Positions 1 through 5,609 of a stretch of DNA of 7,197 nucleotides are shown here, in pieces. A program made the translations under genes and the position numbers. The stretch's first letter is position 1; every line of letters begins with the position of its first letter. The notes under the pieces were generated by a model. That model searched no databases, was not told the DNA's origin, and worked only from the letters and a program-made list of their open reading frames with translations. Source of the stretch: an uncultured Lachnospiraceae bacterium (GTDB lineage Bacteria > Bacillota > Clostridia > Lachnospirales > Lachnospiraceae); contig CACZOG010000176.1 in assembly GCA_902782715.1 (NCBI GenBank), positions 1 to 7,197 of the forward strand. The letters are read 5' to 3'.

Positions 1-18
1 AAAGGAAAAGTCAGATCG

Positions 19-321
19 ATGGATCGGGACTATACGGATTATTTTATAAAAGAAACGGATGGACTTTCGGCATGCGGATACAGATCGGGGTATGCGGGAG
101 AAGTTTTATATATAGATAATTATGTTTTTTTCAATTCGCTTCTCGGAGTGATCGGTGTGCTGTTTACCTGTGTTCCGATCGCGCTTCTGATAATTACTCC
201 GACAGCAAGAAAACCGGTCAACACATTCAGTGCTTTTGACAAGGTGTTTGTTGCGGCAGATATTATAGCCATATTTGCAGGGTTATTTATTATCGGGTAT
301 ACGATAACGTTTTTGTTCTGA
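19..321 (+). CDS. Small two-helix membrane protein, function unknown (possibly 3' end of a longer gene)
   Basis: I do not recognise this 100-residue protein. It has a polar N-terminal third (residues 1-33, rich in Asp, Tyr and Gly) followed by two strongly hydrophobic stretches at about 37-60 and 76-99. They are separated by a short basic loop (ARKPV, 63-67), giving a predicted hairpin in the membrane with a very short C-terminus. A purine-rich AAAGGAAAAG at 1-10 could serve as a ribosome site, but it is rather far from the ATG. No in-frame stop precedes the ATG inside the window, so the reading frame may continue upstream and this could be the tail of a larger membrane protein. It stops 179 bp before the next gene, and a separate promoter intervenes, so it is probably not part of the nitrogen operon. 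The frame is credible because it is uninterrupted and has a coherent membrane-protein composition; the start is uncertain. Confidence 0.55.
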   Translation: MDRDYTDYFIKETDGLSACGYRSGYAGEVLYIDNYVFFNSLLGVIGVLFTCVPIALLIITPTARKPVNTFSAFDKVFVAADIIAIFAGLFIIGYTITFLF

Positions 322-360
322 TCGTTAAAAAATAAAATCAAAAAAATTGCATAAAGGTTC

Positions 361-390
361 TTGACACAAAAAATAAAAAGGGTGTATAGT
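361..390 (+). promoter_or_regulatory. Sigma-A type promoter of the glutamate synthase operon
   Basis: A perfect -35 box TTGACA (361-366) is followed after 18 bp by TATAGT (385-390), one base from the TATAAT consensus. The DNA just upstream (327-352) is rich in A-tracts, as in UP elements. Transcription would start near 396-399, only about 8 nt before the hairpin at 405. It is the only convincing promoter between the upstream small gene and the operon. The position is read directly from sequence; activity is inferred. Confidence 0.75.
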
Positions 391-394
391 ACAC
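382..394. promoter_or_regulatory. Short dyad covering the -10 box, possible operator
   Basis: GTGTA-TAG-TACAC is a perfect 5-bp inverted repeat that overlaps the -10 hexamer (385-390) and ends near the likely transcription start. A repressor bound here would block RNA polymerase. The dyad is short, and half of it is constrained by the -10 sequence itself, so chance is a real alternative. It does not fit the longer GlnR/TnrA spacing. Confidence 0.25.
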
Positions 395-404
395 GCAAAT
401 GAGC

Positions 405-463
405 AAAGGTGTTCGTTTAAACACAGTCGTGTTTGAATGAGCGCCTTTTTTGTTTTTTGTTTT
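405..463 (+). terminator. Intrinsic terminator in the 5' leader (candidate attenuator)
   Basis: Bases 405-424 pair with 429-448 in an uninterrupted 20-bp stem around a 4-nt loop, AGTC. Four of the pairs are G-U (410/443, 412/441, 415/438, 418/435) and none is a mismatch. The 3' arm runs into T6, G, T6, G, T4 (446-463), the standard signature of Rho-independent termination. It lies after the operon promoter and before the first start codon, so most transcripts should stop at about 60 nt unless something prevents it. It could alternatively terminate read-through from the upstream gene, but its place downstream of the only good promoter makes leader control more likely. A smaller competing hairpin (409-413 with 420-424, 6-nt loop CGTTTA) can form from the 5' arm alone. 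Confidence 0.8.
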
Positions 464-469
464 AAAATC

Positions 470-484
470 TATTTTCTGAAAATA
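470..484. promoter_or_regulatory. CodY-box operator
   Basis: TATTTTCTGAAAATA matches the CodY consensus AATTTTCWGAAAATT at 13 of 15 positions; only the two outermost bases differ, and the site is a perfect palindrome about the central T. CodY is the GTP- and branched-chain-amino-acid-responsive regulator of Firmicutes and is known to act on nitrogen genes, including glutamate synthase, in several species. The site lies about 75 bp downstream of the likely transcription start and 15 bp before the start codon. This would suit a roadblock to elongation rather than occlusion of the promoter. The match is seen; binding is inferred. Confidence 0.65.
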
Positions 485-499
485 CGGAAGGATGAAAAA

Positions 500-1600
500 A
501 TGATGATGAAGAGAGAAGGCGAAGTAAGAATACCGTCAGGATGTGCGATAGCTGCGGTAATCTCTAAAGAAGGAAAAAGAATGTCCGGCCAGAAGATCTA
601 TGAGTGTATGAAACCCATGCACGACCGTTCCAACGGTCTTGGCGGCGGATTCGCAGGATACGGAATCTATCCCGAATACAAAGACCTCTATGCTTTTCAT
701 ATGTTTTTTGATGACAGGGATACAAGAAAACTCTGCGAAGCTTTTCTTAAAGAAAGATTTGAAATAGTTCAGTCTGAAATTATTCCCACAAGAAAAATTC
801 CCGAGATCACAAACGAACCTATCATATGGAGATATTTCGTTGCTCCTCTAAAAAGCATGACAGAAAAAATGCAGATAGATGAGAAGGAATTCGTTGCACG
901 GACCGTAATGAAGATCAACACCCAAATGAAGGGTGCATACGTTTTCTCAAGCGGCAAAAACATGGGAACCTTCAAAGCTGTCGGTTTCCCCGAAGATGTC
1001 GGAGTTTTCTATAAACTCGAAGAGTACGAAGGTTATTCCTGGACGGCTCACGGAAGATATCCGACCAACACTCCCGGCTGGTGGGGCGGCGCACATCCGT
1101 TCACACTTCTCGATTATTCAATAGTACATAACGGCGAGATCTCTTCCTATGATGCAAACAGAAGATTCATCGAAATGTTCGGTTACAAATGCAATCTTCA
1201 GACAGATACGGAAGTAATAACATATATCATGGACTACCTGATCCGTGTAAAGAAGTTAACTCTTAAGGAAGCCGCAACGGTTATCGCAGCGCCTTTCTGG
1301 AGCACGATCGAAGGTAAAGAAGATATGGAAGAAAAAGAAAGACTCGAGTATTTAAGAAAACTTTTCCCGAGCCTTCTGGTTACCGGTCCTTTCTCGATAG
1401 TACTTGGTTTCGACGGAGGACTCATGGCGCTTAACGACAGATTAAAACTCCGTTCGATGGTTGTGGGCGAGAAAGACGACAAAGTCTATATCGCCAGCGA
1501 GGAAGCTGCGATCAGAACAATGGAGCCCGATGCGGAAAAGATCTGGGCGCCTGCAGGCGGTGAACCTGTAATCGTAAAAGTAAAGGATGGTGCATATTAA
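500..1600 (+). CDS. Glutamate synthase, class II glutamine amidotransferase subunit (GltB N-terminal-like)
   Basis: This 366-residue protein is the ammonia-releasing subunit of a split glutamate synthase. It hydrolyses glutamine and passes ammonia to the FMN subunit encoded next. Visible Ntn-type amidotransferase landmarks are a candidate nucleophile Cys15 in IPSGCAIAAV, a substrate-loop Arg186 in TAHGRYPTN, the oxyanion Asn211-Gly212 in VHNGEIS, and Asp236 in QTDTEVI. Because the nucleophile must be N-terminal in this family, about 14 residues should be removed after translation. I chose the ATG at 500, preceded by GGAAGGA at 486-492; ATGs at 503 and 506 are equally in frame. An in-frame ATG at 437 lies inside the terminator hairpin and would add a run of Phe-rich residues encoded by the U-tract, so it is rejected. 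The stop overlaps the next start (TAATG), which implies translational coupling. The 'central' domain of fused GltB is absent. Confidence 0.88.
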   Translation: MMMKREGEVRIPSGCAIAAVISKEGKRMSGQKIYECMKPMHDRSNGLGGGFAGYGIYPEYKDLYAFHMFFDDRDTRKLCEAFLKERFEIVQSEIIPTRKIPEITNEPIIWRYFVAPLKSMTEKMQIDEKEFVARTVMKINTQMKGAYVFSSGKNMGTFKAVGFPEDVGVFYKLEEYEGYSWTAHGRYPTNTPGWWGGAHPFTLLDYSIVHNGEISSYDANRRFIEMFGYKCNLQTDTEVITYIMDYLIRVKKLTLKEAATVIAAPFWSTIEGKEDMEEKERLEYLRKLFPSLLVTGPFSIVLGFDGGLMALNDRLKLRSMVVGEKDDKVYIASEEAAIRTMEPDAEKIWAPAGGEPVIVKVKDGAY

Positions 1601-3105
1601 TGAGTATTCAATATATATATCCGGAATTCGAAGTGATCCGAAACGAAAATCGATGCATTGCCTGCAGAGTATGCGAAAGGCAATGCGCCAATGAAGTACA
1701 TTCATATAATGAAGATAAAAAAGTGATGATAAGTGACGAGAGCAAATGTGTCAATTGCCAGAGATGCGTTTCGCTCTGTCCTACCAGAGCTTTAAAAATT
1801 GTTAAAAGCGATTGTACGTTAAGAGAAAATGCCAACTGGCAGAACGATACGATCAAAGAGATCTACAAGCAGGCCGGAAGCGGCGCAGTACTGCTTTCTT
1901 CAATGGGTAATCCCAAATCATTTCCTGTTTACTGGGATAAGATTTTAATCAATGCTTCTCAGGTTACCAACCCTCCCATCGATCCTCTTCGTGAGCCGAT
2001 GGAAACGAAGGTTTTCTTAGGTAAAAAACCTGATGTGATCCAAAGAGACGAAAACGGAAATATCAAATGTGAAATGCCTCCCCAGATAGAACTTTCAATG
2101 CCGGTAATGTTCTCGGCAATGAGTTACGGTTCAATAAGCTACAATGCTCACGCATCACTCGCAAGAGCTGCTACGGAACTCGGAATCCTTTATAACACCG
2201 GTGAGGGCGGACTTCACGAAGACTTCTATGTATACGGGCCCAACACTATCGTTCAGGTCGCATCGGGAAGATTCGGAGTTCATGAAGATTATCTTTCCGC
2301 AGGTGCGGCTATAGAGATAAAGATGGGCCAGGGTGCAAAGCCCGGTATCGGCGGCCACCTGCCCGGTGCGAAGATCGTCGGAGACGTATCCAAGACAAGA
2401 ATGATCCCCGAAGGTTCCGATGCGATCTCACCCGCACCCCATCATGACATCTATTCAATTGAAGATTTAAGACAGTTAGTCTTTTCATTAAAAGAAGCAA
2501 CCGAATACAAAAAGCCTGTTATCGTTAAAGTTGCTGCGGTTCACAATATTGCGGCGATCGCGAGCGGTATCGCACGAAGCGGTGCGGACATAATCGCGAT
2601 AGACGGTTTCAGAGGCGGTACCGGTGCTGCTCCCACAAGGATAAGAGACAACGTGGGTATTCCCATTGAACTTGCTTTGGCAGCAGTCGATCAGAGACTT
2701 CGTGATGAAGGAATAAGAAACAATGTTTCACTTGTTGTCGGCGGTTCAATAAGAAGTGCATCGGATGTGATCAAGGCAATAGCTCTCGGTGCAGACGCTT
2801 GTTACATCGCGACCGCAGCGCTTCTGGCATTGGGATGCCACCTTTGCAGAACATGTCAGAGCGGTAAGTGCAACTGGGGTATCGCTACACAGAGACCTGA
2901 TCTTGTAAAGAGACTTAATCCAGATATCGGAAGTGAGAGACTTGTTAATCTTATGAATGCTTGGCGTCATGAGATCAAGGAACTCATGGGCGGAATGGGA
3001 ATCAACTCGATCGAAGCCTTAAGAGGCAACAGACTGATGCTTCGCGGAGTCGGACTTAACGAAAAAGAACTCGAGATCCTCGGAATATCACATGCAGGTG
3101 AATAA
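1600..3105 (+). CDS. Glutamate synthase FMN/Fe-S subunit with N-terminal ferredoxin domain (GltB2-like)
   Basis: The 501-residue catalytic subunit makes glutamate from 2-oxoglutarate and ammonia on FMN. Residues 19-61 form a two-cluster ferredoxin domain: C19, C22, C25, C29 and C50, C53, C56, C60. The rest is the FMN-binding TIM barrel of glutamate synthase, with MSAMSYGSIS, NTGEGG (199-204), KPGIGGHLPG (247-256) and DGFRGGTGAAP (335-345). Near the end, C413, C416, C419 and C424 precede NWGIATQ (425-431), the region that holds the 3Fe-4S cluster in GltB. The start codon overlaps the previous stop by one base, and AAAGGATGG lies upstream at 1582-1590. Compared with fused bacterial GltB, it has a ferredoxin domain where the central domain would be and lacks the C-terminal GXGXG domain, which is a separate gene three positions on. 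Function is well supported by the motifs; the natural electron donor is inferred. Confidence 0.93.
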   Translation: MSIQYIYPEFEVIRNENRCIACRVCERQCANEVHSYNEDKKVMISDESKCVNCQRCVSLCPTRALKIVKSDCTLRENANWQNDTIKEIYKQAGSGAVLLSSMGNPKSFPVYWDKILINASQVTNPPIDPLREPMETKVFLGKKPDVIQRDENGNIKCEMPPQIELSMPVMFSAMSYGSISYNAHASLARAATELGILYNTGEGGLHEDFYVYGPNTIVQVASGRFGVHEDYLSAGAAIEIKMGQGAKPGIGGHLPGAKIVGDVSKTRMIPEGSDAISPAPHHDIYSIEDLRQLVFSLKEATEYKKPVIVKVAAVHNIAAIASGIARSGADIIAIDGFRGGTGAAPTRIRDNVGIPIELALAAVDQRLRDEGIRNNVSLVVGGSIRSASDVIKAIALGADACYIATAALLALGCHLCRTCQSGKCNWGIATQRPDLVKRLNPDIGSERLVNLMNAWRHEIKELMGGMGINSIEALRGNRLMLRGVGLNEKELEILGISHAGE

Positions 3106-3145
3106 AGATTTCCTTATTAATAAAAAAGATCAAAAGAGGTTAACG

Positions 3146-3577
3146 ATGAAAAGAGTATATGTAAATGAAGAATGGTGCTTAGGCTGCCATTTATGCGAAT
3201 ACAATTGTGCTTTTGCCAACTCAGGTTTAAAAGACATGGCAGATGCCCTTAAAGGAAAGAACATTTTCCCGAGAATCCATGTCGAGGGTGATGAAAAGAT
3301 TTCCTATGCGGTATCCTGCAGACACTGCGAAGATCCTTTGTGTATAAAGAGCTGTATCGCCGGTGCTATAAGCAAGGTTGACGGGATCGTAACGGTTGAC
3401 AGATCCAAATGTGTCGGATGCATGACATGTATTTTAGTCTGTCCCTACGGTGCCCTTGCTTTAGGAGAAGAAGGCACAATGCAGAAGTGCGAACTCTGCG
3501 CAAAGAACTCCTGCGGTGAACCCGCATGCGTTACGGGATGCCCGAACAAAGCGATCGTTTTTGAAGACAGAGGTTAA
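3146..3577 (+). CDS. Four-cluster 4Fe-4S ferredoxin-type electron-transfer protein
   Basis: The 143-residue protein is almost entirely iron-sulfur binding, in the style of HycB/CooF/DmsB electron-transfer subunits. The cysteine groups are C11, C14, C17, C21; C58, C61, C66, C70; C89, C92, C95, C99; and C115, C118, C128, C132, with an extra C123. The spacing predicts four 4Fe-4S clusters. No signal peptide or membrane segment is visible, so it should be cytoplasmic. Placed between the FMN subunit and the flavoprotein, it probably carries electrons between them. The start at 3146 is preceded by AGAGG at 3135-3139 with 6-bp spacing. A longer in-frame start at 3092 would overlap the previous gene and add 18 residues that do not look like ferredoxin, so I reject it. 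The exact partner is inferred from position only. Confidence 0.87.
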   Translation: MKRVYVNEEWCLGCHLCEYNCAFANSGLKDMADALKGKNIFPRIHVEGDEKISYAVSCRHCEDPLCIKSCIAGAISKVDGIVTVDRSKCVGCMTCILVCPYGALALGEEGTMQKCELCAKNSCGEPACVTGCPNKAIVFEDRG

Positions 3578-3603
3578 TTCGATAAAGAACGGATGGTATG
3601 AAT

Positions 3604-4836
3604 ATGAACGAATACGTAATAATCGGCAATTCGATTGCCGCAGTAGGATGTGTTGAAGGCATAAGAAAATATGATAAGGAAGGAAAGATAACGATCCTTT
3701 CCAAAGAAAATCACAAGGTTTATGCAAGACCGCTTATTTCTTATTATCTTGAAAAGAAGACGGACCTTCAGAGAATAAATTACAGAAGCGGATCTTTTTA
3801 CGAGGATGAAAAAGTCGAACTTCTTTTAGGCGAAAGTGCAGCGAAGATCGATACCGCATCCAAAAAAGTTTTGACCGATTCGGGAAAAGAGATCCCTTAT
3901 ACAAAGGTATGTGTTGCAACAGGTTCTTCACCCTTTGTTCCTCCCATGGAAGGACTTGAAAATGTTGAAAAGAAATTCTCTTTTATGACTATCGACGATT
4001 CGCTTGAACTTGAGAAAACAATTGATAAAACAAGCAGGGTTCTTATCGTCGGAGCAGGTCTTATCGGACTTAAATGCGCCGAAGGAATAAAGGACCTGGC
4101 AGGAAGCATTACCGTATGCGACCTTGCAGACAGAGTTCTCTCAAGTATCCTTGATGCAGAGTGCGCGGCATTTGTTCAAAAGGGTCTCGAAGCAAACGGA
4201 ATAGAGTTTTTCTTATCCGACAGTGTTGCTAAATTCGAAGCGAACAAAGCATACATGAAGAGCGGCAAGGAAGTAGACTTTGATGTTTTGGTCCTTGCGA
4301 TCGGTGTAAGAGCAAACATTTCATTAATAAAAGATATAGGCGGCGAAACAAACAGAGGAATCGTTATCAATGAAAAGTCCGAAACCTCAATCCCTGATGT
4401 ATATGCAGCCGGTGACTGCGCGGAAGGTTTTGATTCTTCGATCGGTGCAAAAAGAGTACTTGCACTTCTTCCGAACGCTTACATGCAGGGACATGCGGCA
4501 GGCGTAAACATGGCGGGAGGCGAAGAAGTATTTGACAAGGCGATCCCCATGAACTCGATCGGCTTCTTCGGCACTCACATCATGACAGCAGGAACATACG
4601 AAGGAGAGATGATCGAAGAGAAAGATGATGTTACTCTCAAGAGATTTTTCGTAAAAGACAATAAGCTTGTCGGATACATGCTAATAAATGATGTAGGACG
4701 TGCAGGCATATACACTTCGTTGGTCAGGGAAAAGGTTTCTCTCGATACCGTGGATTTCGAACTGCTTAAGAAAGTGGCTACGACATTCGCCTTTTCGAAG
4801 GAAAATCGTGGAAAAAAATTCGGAGGTGTGGTATAA
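3604..4836 (+). CDS. FAD-dependent NAD(P)H oxidoreductase of the glutamate synthase cluster
   Basis: This 410-residue flavoprotein belongs to the pyridine nucleotide-disulfide oxidoreductase fold (NADH oxidase, rubredoxin reductase and nitrite reductase relatives). The FAD site starts at YVIIGNSIAA (4-13). ATGSSPFVPP (105-114), the NAD-binding GAGLIG (150-155) and DVYAAGDCAE (265-274) follow in the usual order. There is no CxxC redox pair of the thioredoxin reductase type. Asp173, at the end of the strand after the GxGxxG turn, is the kind of acidic residue that favours NADH over NADPH. It occupies the role of GltD but lacks the ferredoxin domain fused to standard GltD; the preceding gene supplies this separately. 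The start at 3604 has GGATGG about 7 bp upstream; an ATG at 3598 would add two residues and cannot be excluded. It ends 2 bp before the next gene. Confidence 0.87.
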   Translation: MNEYVIIGNSIAAVGCVEGIRKYDKEGKITILSKENHKVYARPLISYYLEKKTDLQRINYRSGSFYEDEKVELLLGESAAKIDTASKKVLTDSGKEIPYTKVCVATGSSPFVPPMEGLENVEKKFSFMTIDDSLELEKTIDKTSRVLIVGAGLIGLKCAEGIKDLAGSITVCDLADRVLSSILDAECAAFVQKGLEANGIEFFLSDSVAKFEANKAYMKSGKEVDFDVLVLAIGVRANISLIKDIGGETNRGIVINEKSETSIPDVYAAGDCAEGFDSSIGAKRVLALLPNAYMQGHAAGVNMAGGEEVFDKAIPMNSIGFFGTHIMTAGTYEGEMIEEKDDVTLKRFFVKDNKLVGYMLINDVGRAGIYTSLVREKVSLDTVDFELLKKVATTFAFSKENRGKKFGGVV

Positions 4837-4838
4837 AA

Positions 4839-5573
4839 ATGTTAATTGACGCAAAAGAACTCGGTTATAAAGAAATAAACGAAAAGATCCGTGAAAGCGG
4901 AAAAGAATGTGAGATCGTCGGAGCACTCGGCCAGAGATTTATCGCAGCCGGAATGTCAGGCAAGACGATCAGTATCGACGGCGTTCCGGGCAATGCACTC
5001 GGCGCATATTTAAACGGTGCTTCGATAAAGGTTAAAGCCAACGCGCAGGATGCAGTCGGTGATACGATGAACGACGGCCTTATCGTGGTCGGCGGAAACA
5101 TCGGAGATGCTGCGGGATATGCAATGCGCGGCGGTAAGATCTTCGTTAAAGGCGATGCGGGATATCGTGCGGGCATTCACATGAAAGCTTACAAAGAGAA
5201 GATCCCCGTAATGATCATCGGAGGTCGTGCGGGCAGTTTTCTCGGCGAATACCAGGCCGGCGGCATAATAGTCGTTCTCGGTCTTAAGAATGAATCCGCT
5301 CACGATAATTCGGGGAAAATAGTAGGATATTTCCCCTGCACTGGTATGCACGGCGGTAAAATGTACCTTCGTTCGGACTGCGAAGGGATCAAGTTCCCGG
5401 GACAGGTTAATGTTGCCCATGCCAAAGGAAAAGACCTTGATGAATTAAAAGAATATATCGGGGAGTATTGCGAAGAATTCGGATTAAATGCTGACGAGAT
5501 ACTCGATGCGGACTTTACGGTTGTAACGCCCGACAGCAAGAATCCTTACAAGCAGATGTATGTTGCCAATTAA
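4839..5573 (+). CDS. Glutamate synthase GXGXG-domain subunit (GltB C-terminal-like)
   Basis: The 244-residue protein matches the right-handed beta-helix that ends fused GltB and holds the synthase together structurally. The glycine repeats are clear from about residue 45 to 145, for example GNIGDAAGYAMRGGKIFV (86-103), GDAGYRAG (105-112) and GGRAGSFLGEYQAGG (128-142). The same fold occurs in the formylmethanofuran dehydrogenase FwdC/FmdC family, but the neighbours favour glutamate synthase. The ribosome site GGAGGTG (4822-4828) lies inside the end of the upstream gene, 10 bp before the ATG, and only 2 bp separate the two genes. The last codons and the stop form the left half and centre of a perfect 25-nt inverted repeat. 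The order in the operon (amidotransferase, synthase, two electron carriers, GXGXG) splits what is one polypeptide in most bacteria. Confidence 0.88.
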   Translation: MLIDAKELGYKEINEKIRESGKECEIVGALGQRFIAAGMSGKTISIDGVPGNALGAYLNGASIKVKANAQDAVGDTMNDGLIVVGGNIGDAAGYAMRGGKIFVKGDAGYRAGIHMKAYKEKIPVMIIGGRAGSFLGEYQAGGIIVVLGLKNESAHDNSGKIVGYFPCTGMHGGKMYLRSDCEGIKFPGQVNVAHAKGKDLDELKEYIGEYCEEFGLNADEILDADFTVVTPDSKNPYKQMYVAN

Positions 5574-5585
5574 TAATTGGCAACA
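5561..5585. repeat. Perfect 25-nt inverted repeat between the GXGXG gene and glnA
   Basis: The arm TGTTGCCAATTA (5561-5572) is exactly repeated in reverse complement at 5574-5585 around a single central A. The centre is the last base of the upstream TAA stop, so the left arm encodes the final residues and the right arm is non-coding. No T-run follows on either strand, so it is not an intrinsic terminator. It could be a protein operator in DNA or an 11-bp hairpin in mRNA that affects processing or stability, lying 24 bp before the glnA start codon. The symmetry is seen directly; the role is not known. Confidence 0.8.
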
Positions 5586-5609
5586 GAGGTTACGAAAGGA
5601 AGATGGAAA

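Noticed and set aside
382..394. GlnR/TnrA operator at the promoter
   Set aside because: The known site is TGTNA-N7-TNACA; here the TGTA and TACA halves are only 3 bp apart.
437..499. Upstream in-frame ATG extending the amidotransferase by 21 residues
   Set aside because: The ATG lies in the 3' arm of the terminator hairpin, has no ribosome site, and the added residues are simply the translated U-tract.
3092..3145. Upstream start for the four-cluster ferredoxin
   Set aside because: It overlaps the synthase gene and adds a Lys-rich stretch outside the family pattern; 3146 has a better-placed AGAGG site.
3106..3145. TTATTAATAA palindrome as an internal terminator or promoter
   Set aside because: The symmetry is short and A/T only, and there is no matching -35 box or U-tract.
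5010..5420. 136-codon minus-strand open frame
   Set aside because: It is antisense to the GXGXG gene, has no family resemblance, and is explained by the codon bias of the real gene.
5577..5609. TTG start giving an 11-residue extension of glutamine synthetase
   Set aside because: It sits within the inverted repeat, and the ATG at 5610 has the AAAGGAAG site and the expected N-terminus.
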